Assembly (NCBI GenBank): GCA_949297215.1
Contig: CASFRV010000011.1
Span: forward strand, 1 to 64,000
Length of the DNA: 64,000 bases
Origin: an uncultured Bacteroidales bacterium
Lineage (GTDB): Bacteria; Bacteroidota; Bacteroidia; Bacteroidales; Bacteroidaceae
Direction: 5' to 3'
Each line of letters opens with the position of its first letter. The first letter of the stretch is position 1. Below are positions 24,728 to 32,826 of the stretch, piece by piece. Under the pieces are notes generated by a model that was given only the letters and a program-made list of their open reading frames with translations, searched no databases and had not been told where the DNA came from. The position numbers and the translations under genes are program-made.

Positions 24728-27079
24728 ATGAAAAAGTTCCCACGTCTCCGCATCGCCCGGCGCCTGCTTCTGCTGTTGCTGGGCGCCCTGCTGCTGGCCG
24801 CGCCCGCAGCAGCCCGGCACACCCCCGACACGCTCACCATCGGCCGGGGGCAGTTTTTGCTCAACGGCCGTCCCTTTGTCATCAAGGCCGGCGAGCTCCA
24901 CTATCCACGCATCCCCGAGCCCTATTGGCGCCACCGCATCCGCATGTGCAAGGCTCTGGGCATGAACACCGTGTGCATCTACGCCTTCTGGAACTTCCAC
25001 GAAGAGCGCCCCGGCCGGTTCAACTTTGAGGGCCAGCGCGACGTGGCCCGCTTCTGCCGCATCGCCCAGGAAGAAGGCATGTACGTCATCCTGCGCCCCG
25101 GCCCCTATGCCTGTGCCGAATGGGAGATGGGCGGCCTGCCCTGGTGGCTGCTCAAAAAGAAAGACATACGCGTGCGCACCAACGACCCCTACTTCCTCGA
25201 ACGTGTGGGCATCTACCTGAAAGCCCTGGGCCGCGAGCTGGCCGACCTGCAAGCGACGCGCGGGGGCAACATCCTGATGGTGCAGGTCGAGAACGAATAT
25301 GGCGCCTACGCCGAGGATAAGGTCTATATGGGCCGCATTCGCGACATGGTGCGCGAGGCAGGCTTCACCGACGTGCCCCTCTTCCAGTGCGACTGGACGT
25401 CTACGTTCCGCCGCAACGGGCTCGACGACCTGCTCTGGACGCTCAACTTCGGCACCGGGGCCGACGTCGAGGCCCAGTTCCGCCCCCTGCGCGAGGCACG
25501 CCCCGACAGTCCGCTCATGTGCAGCGAGTATTGGAGCGGATGGTTCGACCATTGGGGCCGACGCCACGAGACGCGCGACGCCGGGCAGATGGTTTCGGGC
25601 CTCAGCGACATGCTGGAACGCGGCATCTCCTTTTCCCTCTACATGGCGCACGGGGGCAGCACCTTCGGCCACTGGGGCGGCGCCAACAGCCCCACCTATT
25701 CGGCCATGTGCTCCTCGTACGACTACGACGCCCCCATCAGCGAGGCCGGCTGGGCCACGCCCAAATATCACCTGCTGCGCAACATGCTCATGCAGCACGC
25801 CGACTCGGGGCAGGTCGTTCCCCCCGTGCCCGACTCGCTCCCCGTCATCGCCGTGCCCCGCTTCGCTCTGACCGAGGTGGCACCGCTCTTCGACAACCTG
25901 CCCCGGCCCCAGAGCTGCGACACCGTGCGGCCCATGGAAGATTTCGACCAGGGCTGGGGCACCATCCTCTACCGCACGACGCTGCCCGCCGTGGCCGCCG
26001 GCAGCGTGCTGCGCATCGACGAGGTGCACGACTGGGCCCAGGTCTATGCCGACGGCCGCCTGCTGGGACGCCTCGACCGCCGTCGCTCCGAGAGCACGCT
26101 GCGCCTGCCGCAGCTGCCCGAGGGCACGCGCCTCGACATCCTGGTCGAGGCCATGGGCCGCGTCAACTTTGACCAGGCCATCCACGACCGCAAGGGCATC
26201 ACCCGCAGCGTGAGCCTGCTCACCGACGCCGGCGCCCGCGAGCTCACGGGCTGGCAGGTTTACAGCTACCCCACCGACGCTTCCTTTGCCGCCCGCAAGC
26301 GCTTCAGCCCGGGCAAGGCCGTGGACAGGCCGGCCTACTATCGCGCCACCTTCCGCCTCGACAAGCCGGGCGACACCTTCCTCGACCTGCGCACGTGGGG
26401 CAAGGGCATGGTGTGGGTCAACGGCCATGCCCTGGGCCGTTTCTGGCGCATCGGGCCGCAGCAGACGCTCTACCTGCCCGGCTGCTGGCTCAAGCGTGGC
26501 AAGAACGAGATTGTCATCCTCGACCTGCTGGGCCCGGCCAAGGCCGAAACGGCGGGCCTGACGCGCCCCATCCTCGATGAGCTGCACGCCGAGGCGCCGC
26601 TCACCCACCGCGCCGCGGGCGACACGTTGCGGCTCGACGGCCTCACGCCCGTATGCACCGACAGCCTGCCCGCCGGCAACGGCTGGCGCGAGGTGCGCTT
26701 CGACCGCCCGGCCACGGGGCGCTACGTCTGCCTCGAAGCCCTGGCCGCCCACGACGGCGGCAACGTGGCAGCCCTGGCCGAGCTCCATCTGCTGGGCCCC
26801 GACGGCCAACCCCTGCCGCGGCAGGACTGGCGCATCGTCTATGCCGACAGCGAGGACGCCCGCGGCGGCAACCGCACGGCCGATAAGATATACGACCTGC
26901 AAGAGTCGACCTATTGGAGCACGGGCCGCGGCGCCTTCCCCCACGCCCTCGTCATCGACCTGGGCGCCAACTGCGAGCTCACGGGCATCCGCCTGCTGCC
27001 CCGCAGCGAGCACGGCACGCCCGGCGCCATCAGTGGCATGAAAGTCTACGTGCGCCGGGAGCCCTTCCGCCTGAAATAA
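24728..27079 (+). CDS. Beta-galactosidase, GH35, with C-terminal discoidin-like domain
   Basis: A 783-residue exported GH35 enzyme. After the signal peptide (hydrophobic RLLLLLLGALLLAAPAAA) comes the family start LLNGRPFVIKAGELHYPRIP. The acid/base Glu is in VQVENEYGAY (near residue 187) and the nucleophile Glu in CSEYWSGWFDHWG (near 264). Jelly-roll domains follow (GMVWVNGHALGRFWRIGPQ, about 560). Residues 620-783 look like an F5/8 type C (discoidin) sugar-binding domain (DLQESTYWSTG, FPHALVIDLG). It releases terminal beta-galactose from glycans in the periplasm or at the surface. A strong terminator follows. It stands alone, not in a polysaccharide utilisation locus. Confidence 0.96.
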   Translation: MKKFPRLRIARRLLLLLLGALLLAAPAAARHTPDTLTIGRGQFLLNGRPFVIKAGELHYPRIPEPYWRHRIRMCKALGMNTVCIYAFWNFHEERPGRFNFEGQRDVARFCRIAQEEGMYVILRPGPYACAEWEMGGLPWWLLKKKDIRVRTNDPYFLERVGIYLKALGRELADLQATRGGNILMVQVENEYGAYAEDKVYMGRIRDMVREAGFTDVPLFQCDWTSTFRRNGLDDLLWTLNFGTGADVEAQFRPLREARPDSPLMCSEYWSGWFDHWGRRHETRDAGQMVSGLSDMLERGISFSLYMAHGGSTFGHWGGANSPTYSAMCSSYDYDAPISEAGWATPKYHLLRNMLMQHADSGQVVPPVPDSLPVIAVPRFALTEVAPLFDNLPRPQSCDTVRPMEDFDQGWGTILYRTTLPAVAAGSVLRIDEVHDWAQVYADGRLLGRLDRRRSESTLRLPQLPEGTRLDILVEAMGRVNFDQAIHDRKGITRSVSLLTDAGARELTGWQVYSYPTDASFAARKRFSPGKAVDRPAYYRATFRLDKPGDTFLDLRTWGKGMVWVNGHALGRFWRIGPQQTLYLPGCWLKRGKNEIVILDLLGPAKAETAGLTRPILDELHAEAPLTHRAAGDTLRLDGLTPVCTDSLPAGNGWREVRFDRPATGRYVCLEALAAHDGGNVAALAELHLLGPDGQPLPRQDWRIVYADSEDARGGNRTADKIYDLQESTYWSTGRGAFPHALVIDLGANCELTGIRLLPRSEHGTPGAISGMKVYVRREPFRLK

Positions 27080-27112
27080 CCACGCGGGGCCCCGCCCCGC
27101 TCCCTCCCCACC

Positions 27113-27150
27113 AGCGTTTCCGCCGGCCGGCCCGGCGGAAACGCTTTTTT
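27113..27150 (+). terminator. Terminator after the beta-galactosidase
   Basis: AGCGTTTCCGCCGG...CCCGGCGGAAACGCT stem followed by six T, 34 bases after the stop. Confidence 0.92.
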
Positions 27151-27175
27151 CATCCCCCGCCCCACGGACCGCCCC

Positions 27176-27556
27176 GAAGCCCTGTGCGCTATATGGCACG
27201 GTGTTAAAGCGGACAGCGACCGACCTCCGCGTTTTAGAGATTTTTCCGCGCCTCCAAGGGGGTTTTTTGTGCGTCCGTGCGGCGGCACCATCGATCCATC
27301 CCATGGAAATCCACTTCCATCCCATGGATTAGCCGATCCAAGGGATGGAAATTCCCATCCAAGGCCTGTTTTCGGAGGAAAAATGGGGTCGATTTGTGAC
27401 ATATAGTGGCGAAATTCGTGTTTCAGGGTGCCCCTGCGGCGGGGCGTCGCAGGGATATGCTTGAAAATGAGGTGTTTCCAATTTTCGCGTATTTGCGAGC
27501 GAAGGAACGAGCGCGCGAAAATAATCGATTCTGCGTGTTAAAAAGCCGCGCTGCGG
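27176..27556. repeat. Dispersed ~380-base element, copy 2 (inverted)
   Basis: Reverse complement of the element at 957-1328, matching from GTGTTAAAGCGGACAG at this end to CGATTCTGCGTGTTAAAAAG at the other. The hairpin-rich CCCCTGCGGCGGGG part and the CCATGGGATGG palindromes are conserved in order. Differences are spread evenly and do not follow codons. Confidence 0.8.
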
Positions 27557-27619
27557 ACAAGGTGACGGGGCTTCCCATGCGGCAGAAGGTCCGCCGCGAC
27601 GTAAGACACACCGTGAGGC

Positions 27620-27950
27620 CTGCGCCCCCATAGGGGGCGAACTTTCTATAACCGCGGGTGAGCCAAAGGCGAACCTGCGGAAAGGAAGCATCAGGATATG
27701 TGGACCCCATGGGGGTCCAACGTCGATTACCGCGGGTAGGCCGCAGGCACACCCGCGGAGCAGCGAGGCTGCCGCCCGTGCAATGGTCACCGCGGAGAAG
27801 CCACCGCACACAGGCCGGTATCCTGCGGTCCGTACGACGTCGGCGTGAAGTTCGACCCCCATGGGGTCGGAATAGTGTGTGGTTCCTGTCCGCGGGTGGC
27901 TTCGCTCACCCGCGGTTATAGAAAGTTCGACCCCTATGGGGTCGACAGCC
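27620..27950. repeat. CCCATGGGG / CCGCGGGT palindromic cluster, copy 2
   Basis: Same family and orientation as 16880-17200: CCCCCATAGGGGG near 27627, GGACCCCATGGGGGTCC near 27702, CCGCGGGTGGC...CACCCGCGG near 27892, and CGACCCCTATGGGGTCG near 27928. GTTCCTGTCCGCGGGT is shared exactly. No gene is visible. Confidence 0.75.
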
Positions 27951-28038
27951 TCGCTGCCGGCGCGCCGCAGTCCCGCCCGCGGAAGAGCGTCGCCACGTGA
28001 AATCATCACATGCCCCCGCCGCATGGGAAATCCGCCAC

Positions 28039-28151
28039 GTAGAGACGCGATTCATCGCGTCTCACCCGCTCGGGGCAAAGCCCCGCCATGGCATTCTCCC
28101 CGCGGCGGTGGCCATCCGGGCGGTGAGAGACGCGATGAATCGCGTCTCTAC
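28039..28151. repeat. Paired-palindrome element, 113 bases
   Basis: Arms 28039-28063 and 28127-28151 equal those at 17251-17362; the interior CGGGGCAAAGCCCCG differs from CGGGGCGCAGCCCCG only in the loop, so the inner stem is kept. Confidence 0.85.
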
Positions 28152-28230
28152 GCAGGCAACATCCAGCCTCGCGGCCCCCTCCCTTGCGCGGCCCGTCGGA
28201 AAAAATGATGAAAAAAATCGGGCCCCGCGT

Positions 28231-28255
28231 GTAACTTTTCCCCGGTGAACCCGTC
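28231..28255 (+). promoter_or_regulatory. ECF-type promoter, probably autoregulated
   Basis: GTAAC (28231-28235), 16 bases, CGTC (28252-28255), 16 bases before the sigma factor ATG. This is the usual -35 AAC / -10 CGTC form of ECF promoters and does not fit the housekeeping TAnnTTTG form. Confidence 0.55.
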
Positions 28256-28271
28256 TTATGTATAGAGCGCA

Positions 28272-28784
28272 ATGAAAGCAATAGATTTCCGACACGATTT
28301 GCTCCCGCTGAAAGACATCCTCTTTCGGGTGGCGTTGCGCATCACGACGGACACGGCGGAGGCCGAGGACGTGACGCAGGAAACGCTCTTGCGCGTGTGG
28401 AACCACCGCAACGACCTGCACGACGTCCGTTCGTTGGAAGCTTACTGCCTGACCATCTGCCGCAACCTGGCGCTCGACCGCAGCCGGAAGAGCGAGGCGC
28501 AGAACCTCTCGCTCGACGAGCACGCCGTCGACCCTGCCGACACGGCTTACACGGCCGACGAGCAGCTGGTGCGCAGCGAACGCCTGCGGTGGGTACACAC
28601 CCTGTTCAACCGTCTGCCCGAGAAGCAGCGCACCGTCTTGCAGCTGCGCGACGTCGAGGGCAAGAGCTACCGGGAGACGGCCGACATCCTCGGCATCAGC
28701 GAGGACCAGGTGCGCGTCACGCTGTTTCGCGCACGCCAGGCCATCCGTAAACAATTCGAGAAAATAGACAATTATGGACTATAA
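28272..28784 (+). CDS. ECF-type RNA polymerase sigma factor
   Basis: A 170-residue sigma-70 family ECF protein. Region 2 spans about residues 10-80 (EDVTQETLLRVWNHRNDL, then LEAYCLTICRNLALDRSR), and region 4 about 105-160 (LPEKQRTVLQLRDVEGKSYR, then ISEDQVRVTLFRARQAIRK). Its stop overlaps the start of the putative anti-sigma gene by 11 bases, the usual arrangement of a sigma/anti-sigma pair. A matching ECF promoter directly upstream suggests it drives its own operon. The inducing signal is not visible. Confidence 0.95.
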   Translation: MKAIDFRHDLLPLKDILFRVALRITTDTAEAEDVTQETLLRVWNHRNDLHDVRSLEAYCLTICRNLALDRSRKSEAQNLSLDEHAVDPADTAYTADEQLVRSERLRWVHTLFNRLPEKQRTVLQLRDVEGKSYRETADILGISEDQVRVTLFRARQAIRKQFEKIDNYGL

Positions 28785-29307
28785 GTATATCGAACAACTG
28801 CTCGACCGCTACTGGGCCTGCGAGACATCGCAGGAGGAAGAGGCCATTCTGCACACCTTTTTCAGCCAAAAGGAAGTGCCTGCCGCCTTGGAGCGTTACC
28901 GCGCGTTGTTCCAATACGAAAAGCAGGCCGCGGAGCTGCGCCCCTCGGAGGGTTTCGACGAGCGTCTGCTCCGTGCGGCGCAGGCCGTCGAGGTGCCCCA
29001 CGTCAAGGCGCGCCCCTTCACGCTGGCCCGCCGCCTGCGTCCGCTCTACCGCGCCGCCGCCTCGGTGGCCATCGTGCTGCTCGTGGGCGGAGCCGCCCAC
29101 CGCGCCCTCAACCGCGAGGAGGCGCCCGCCGGGTGGGACTATAACGCAGCGGGCTACACCGATACCTACCAGACGCCCGAGACGGCGCTCGACGAGAGCC
29201 TCGAAGCCCTGAAAATGGTGCAGGACGGTCTGAAAACCGCCGCCATCGAGGCCGATACCACCACGATGACTGACGCCGGGACGCCCGGAAAAGCCGCCGA
29301 CCAATGA
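28774..29307 (+). CDS. Putative anti-sigma protein, single membrane helix
   Basis: A 177-residue protein. The N-terminal part (MDYKYIEQLLDRYWACETSQ, EEEAILHTFF) resembles the start of Bacteroidota anti-sigma-like proteins. One transmembrane helix lies near residues 90-107 (AAASVAIVLLVGGAAHRAL). The remaining 70 residues would be periplasmic and acidic. There is no HxxxCxxC zinc motif. Assignment rests on position between the sigma factor (overlap 11 bases) and the DUF4252 gene (overlap 4 bases); it is an inference, not a family hit. Confidence 0.7.
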   Translation: MDYKYIEQLLDRYWACETSQEEEAILHTFFSQKEVPAALERYRALFQYEKQAAELRPSEGFDERLLRAAQAVEVPHVKARPFTLARRLRPLYRAAASVAIVLLVGGAAHRALNREEAPAGWDYNAAGYTDTYQTPETALDESLEALKMVQDGLKTAAIEADTTTMTDAGTPGKAADQ

Positions 29308-29777
29308 AGCACCTGCTCTGCGTTCTCCTCTTGGCCTGCATCGGCCTGACGGCTGCCGCACAGCGTGAGCAGGATTTCGCCTCGCGCTACATGAGCCTCT
29401 ACGGCGAAGGCACGGCGCTGCAATGCGCAACGGTGAGCCCGCTCATGATGGAGCGCATCCTGCAACTGCCCGAGAGCCGCGAGGGCGGACACGTGCGCGA
29501 GGTACTCAGCCAGCTCAAGAGCATACGCGTCGTGAGCAGCAAGGCCGACGTCGAAGGCGAAGCCCTCTACGACAAGGCCGTCGAGCTGGCCAAAGACAAC
29601 CCCCGGCGCTACAAACCCTACGCCGAGACCGACGGCCAGAGCATCTACCTGCGCAAGCGCAGCGGCGTCATCGTGGAGCTCGTGCTCCTCACGTTCAACG
29701 ACGAGGGCGTCTTCAACATCGTCAGCCTCACGGGAAACATGACCGACGCCTTCCTGCGCGAGCTCCTGAACATCTGA
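29304..29777 (+). CDS. DUF4252 exported protein
   Basis: A 157-residue exported protein with signal peptide MKHLLCVLLLACIGLTAAAQ. The body, with LKSIRVVSSKADVEGEALYD and VIVELVLLTFNDEGVFNIVS, matches the DUF4252 family, which is often encoded beside ECF sigma factors in Bacteroidota. Function is unknown; a part in envelope sensing or output of the sigma system is likely from context. It overlaps the preceding gene by 4 bases and is the last gene of the operon. Confidence 0.85.
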   Translation: MKHLLCVLLLACIGLTAAAQREQDFASRYMSLYGEGTALQCATVSPLMMERILQLPESREGGHVREVLSQLKSIRVVSSKADVEGEALYDKAVELAKDNPRRYKPYAETDGQSIYLRKRSGVIVELVLLTFNDEGVFNIVSLTGNMTDAFLRELLNI

Positions 29778-30098
29778 ACCAACAAGACGAAAGATAAGCG
29801 AAGCAAACGCCCCGAAACGCGGGGCAAACCAAAGTGAAACAGTCACTGCCTCAAACCAAAACCAAAACCCAACCGAAGCTGAAGTGTTTCAGTTCTCTCA
29901 AAACCAATATCCAGCGGGATAGACAATGATAAACAGGGGAGCTCCCGTCCGAGCCGGGCGGAGCCCCCCTTTATCATGCCCGTACGCCGGCTGTGTGTGG
30001 CGCCATTCGTGGCCTGCCCGGGCTCAATGCCCGTACGCCCTGTGCTCCGGGGCGGCGACGTGCGCGGGTTTCAGCATTAGGATTATACAAAAAACAAA
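29778..30098. other. Intergenic region with hairpins
   Basis: A 321-base gap. GCCCCGAAACGCGGGGC at 29807-29825 is a compact stem-loop without T run. A longer GC-rich hairpin follows at 29936-29973 (see terminator). From 29975 to 30098 nothing is recognised. Confidence 0.55.
29936..29975. terminator. Possible terminator hairpin
   Basis: GGGGAGCTCCCGTCC / CCGGGCGGAGCCCCC imperfect stem followed by CTTTAT. It could end the sigma operon; the T tract is weak. Confidence 0.45.
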
Positions 30099-31184
30099 AT
30101 GCAGCGGAGAGCCACTACGACGATTTCTCACGCCTCGTCCCCGATGGGAGAGCATACGGCTGTTCCACCCCACCCCGCAACGGGCCGCATGGAGCAGTTT
30201 GACAGGGTGAAGGCCTTTTGCATGTGGTGCGTCATATGGGGCCACCTCATTCAGTACATGCGTTCGGACGACGCTTTCGCCGATCCCGTCTTCAGCCTGA
30301 TCTATTCTTTCCACATGCCCTTGTTTCTTTGCCTGGCCGGCTGGTTTTCCGGAAGAGCGTTGCAGCTGCCTTTCCCTTCGTTCCTGCTGCAACAGGCGCG
30401 CAGGCTCCTGCTGCCCGTGTTTGTGTGGTGTGTGCTGCTCATCGTTCCCTTGGCCTTGTGCCGTGCGCCGTTCCGGTGGGAACATTATGCGCACACCCTG
30501 TTGTGGGAATACTGGTTTCTCCGCGCTTTGTTCCTGTGCTTCGTCGGCACGTGGCTTGTCGTGCGCCTGCCCCGGCGGTGGATGAAGGCTGCCGTTGCGC
30601 TGTTTTTGCTGCTCCTCACATACAGATATTATTTTTCCTTTGCCTTTGCTTTTTTCCTGACGGGTCTTTACATGAGACCGTACGCACAGAGTCTGTTTCG
30701 TTCGCACCTCGTGCGTACGATAGGGGTGTCGGGCGTTGTTTTCGGGCTGCTGCTCATCGGGTGGGACGCCTCCTGCACGGTTTATCTGACGCCCGGCGTC
30801 ACGTGGAAGAACCTGCTGACCGAACCGCAGGCGGCCCCCGGCCGGCTCCTGGTGGAAATATACCGCTACGCCACGGGCCTCAGCGGCAGCCTCTTCGTCA
30901 TGGGGCTCGGCAACTGCCTGCTTCTGAGGGGGCACGCGGCCGCCTTGCTCCAATGGATGGGCCGTTACACGCTGGGAGCCTATATCATGCACATCGCCTT
31001 CGTCCTCTACACGCTGCCCTACCTGTTTACGACAGACGCCCTGCCCCGTCCGTTGGCCAACTGGATAGTGATGCCTGTTGCGGCTTTCCTCCTGCAACTT
31101 CTGTTGGCCCTGCTGCAGCAGCGCATGGAGCGCAGCAGCATCGTCGGCTTCCTGCTGTTCGGCCGGCGGTTGAAAGCGCGGTAG
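30099..31184 (+). CDS. Membrane acyltransferase (acyltransferase_3 family)
   Basis: A 361-residue integral membrane protein with about ten helices. FDRVKAFCMWCVIWGHLIQY holds the conserved His of the acyltransferase_3 (OafA/YrhL) family, and FHMPLFLCLAGWF and GRYTLGAYIMHIAFVLY are further family blocks. Members O-acetylate or succinylate surface sugars. Three in-frame ATGs are possible (30099, 30144, 30189); 30099 has an A-rich upstream stretch as is usual here, but homologues start close to FDRVKAF, so 30189 is a real alternative. Its codons look less GC-biased than neighbours. It appears monocistronic, and the target glycan is unknown. Confidence 0.85.
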   Translation: MQRRATTTISHASSPMGEHTAVPPHPATGRMEQFDRVKAFCMWCVIWGHLIQYMRSDDAFADPVFSLIYSFHMPLFLCLAGWFSGRALQLPFPSFLLQQARRLLLPVFVWCVLLIVPLALCRAPFRWEHYAHTLLWEYWFLRALFLCFVGTWLVVRLPRRWMKAAVALFLLLLTYRYYFSFAFAFFLTGLYMRPYAQSLFRSHLVRTIGVSGVVFGLLLIGWDASCTVYLTPGVTWKNLLTEPQAAPGRLLVEIYRYATGLSGSLFVMGLGNCLLLRGHAAALLQWMGRYTLGAYIMHIAFVLYTLPYLFTTDALPRPLANWIVMPVAAFLLQLLLALLQQRMERSSIVGFLLFGRRLKAR

Positions 31185-31303
31185 GCCCGCAGTAAACGGA
31201 AAAAATGCGTAATGCATTTATCAAAACGGGCCGTTCCTTCCGTTTTTGCAGGCCGTGGCGGGCAAAAGAGGAGCGGCGGCCGCAGAAAGAGCAGGCTTTT
31301 GCT

Positions 31304-31311
31304 TAACTTTG
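31304..31311 (+). promoter_or_regulatory. -7 box before the efflux operon
   Basis: TAACTTTG, 163 bases before the TolC-like start. No -33 TTTG at the right distance. The long leader between them holds no recognised motif. Confidence 0.55.
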
Positions 31312-31473
31312 CACATGCAGTGTAGGCGGCCCGCCGTGTTCCGCGTTGCAGTGGAGCGCGGGGGCCGTGCTTTTCGTGGTCAAGACGCGTGAACGGAGCG
31401 TTTTGACTCCGGCCGTGGGGCTCTTTCATATTTTGCCCGGCCGTATCGTGTATAAAAAATGTGAGAGAAACGA

Positions 31474-32805
31474 ATGAAGAAGCGCATCATCCTATTTGTC
31501 TGTTTGCTTGCCTTGGCCACAGGCATGCGCCCCCGGGCGGCCGTCGCCGCGGGAGCCGACAGCTTGCGGCTGGGCGTCGACGAGCTGTTCCGCCGCGGCG
31601 TGGCAGCCAGCTTGCAGGTGCAGGCCGACGCCCTGCGCGAGCGTTCGGCCGCCGCGGGCGTGCAGGCCGCGCGCCGCGCCGCCCTGCCCGAACTGACGGT
31701 GGGCATCGACGCCGGGGCCATCGGTCAGCCGGTGGTCTTTGCCCACGGCCTGTCAGGCCCCACGCGCCCCGACACGCCCGACTGGTCGCAGAGCTATGCC
31801 GTGAGCCTGCGCCAGCCCCTCTACGACGCCGGGCGCATACGCCGCGGCGTGAAGCGTGCCGGCCTGCAACGCCGCCTGGCAGAGCGGGCGGCCGAGGGCG
31901 ACGTGGCCGACGTGAAGCTCACGTTGCTGGGAGCCTATCTTGACCTGATGCGCCTCTACAAGCAGGAGGAGGTGCTGGGCGAGAACATAGCCGAGTCGGA
32001 GCGTCGCCTGACCGACATACGCCGCCTGCACCGCGAGGGCGTCGTGACGAATAACGACGTGCTGCGCAGCGAGCTGCGCCTGCGCCAGGACAGCCTGGCC
32101 CTGAGCGAGGCCCGCAACGCGCTGCGCCTCACCTCGCAGGAGCTCGACGTGGCCCTCGGGCTGGACGAAACGACGCTCATCGTGCCCGACACGGCCTTTC
32201 TCAACCACCTGCCCGACGCGCCGGCCGACGGCGGCGTCGAAGCCTTCATCCGTGCGGCCTACGGGGCCAACCCCTCGCTGCTCGGCCTGAAGACGCAGAC
32301 CGACGTGGCCCTGACCGATCTGGCCGCGGCGCGTGCCGCCGTGCTGCCCACGGTGAGCTTCGTGGCGGGCAACACGCTGGCGCGCCCCATCACGCGCACC
32401 ATGACCGACCTGTTCAACAACGCGTGGAGCGTGGGGCTGTCGGTAAACGTGTCGCTCTCGGCCCTCTATAAGAACGGTCCCGACGTGAGCCGGGCCCGCC
32501 ACGCCGTGGCGCTGGCCCGCAACGCCGAGGAGCAGCTGCGGCAGACGCTGCGCATGGACGTGCGCCGCGCCTGGACGCGCCACCGCGAGGCCGTGGACCG
32601 CACCGGGGCCATGCGCCTCTCCATACGCCAGGCCGACGAGAACTACCGCATCATGCGCAACCGCTACCTCAACCATCTGGCCATCCTCACCGACCTGCTC
32701 GACGCCGGCAGCCTGCGCCTCGACGCCCGCCTGCAATATGTGACGGCACGCACGCAGGCCGTCTACGCCTATTACGAACTGCTCAGAGCCTGCGGCAGGC
32801 TTTGA
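31474..32805 (+). CDS. TolC-like outer-membrane efflux protein
   Basis: A 443-residue outer-membrane factor. Signal peptide MKKRIILFVCLLALATGMRP; then two helical-hairpin repeats typical of TolC proteins (LGVDELFRRGVAASLQVQAD, long heptad helices at about 120-200 and 330-430) with a Tyr-rich end (YVTARTQAVYAYYELLRACG). It forms the outer-membrane duct of a tripartite pump with the HlyD and MFS proteins encoded next. It is the first gene of the operon. Confidence 0.94.
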   Translation: MKKRIILFVCLLALATGMRPRAAVAAGADSLRLGVDELFRRGVAASLQVQADALRERSAAAGVQAARRAALPELTVGIDAGAIGQPVVFAHGLSGPTRPDTPDWSQSYAVSLRQPLYDAGRIRRGVKRAGLQRRLAERAAEGDVADVKLTLLGAYLDLMRLYKQEEVLGENIAESERRLTDIRRLHREGVVTNNDVLRSELRLRQDSLALSEARNALRLTSQELDVALGLDETTLIVPDTAFLNHLPDAPADGGVEAFIRAAYGANPSLLGLKTQTDVALTDLAAARAAVLPTVSFVAGNTLARPITRTMTDLFNNAWSVGLSVNVSLSALYKNGPDVSRARHAVALARNAEEQLRQTLRMDVRRAWTRHREAVDRTGAMRLSIRQADENYRIMRNRYLNHLAILTDLLDAGSLRLDARLQYVTARTQAVYAYYELLRACGRL

Positions 32806-32826
32806 GGCAACACATTGAGACCGCCT

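Noticed and set aside
24662-27325. Open frame of 887 codons antisense to the beta-galactosidase
   Set aside because: Shadow of the GH35 gene; its beginning lies in the dispersed repeat element.
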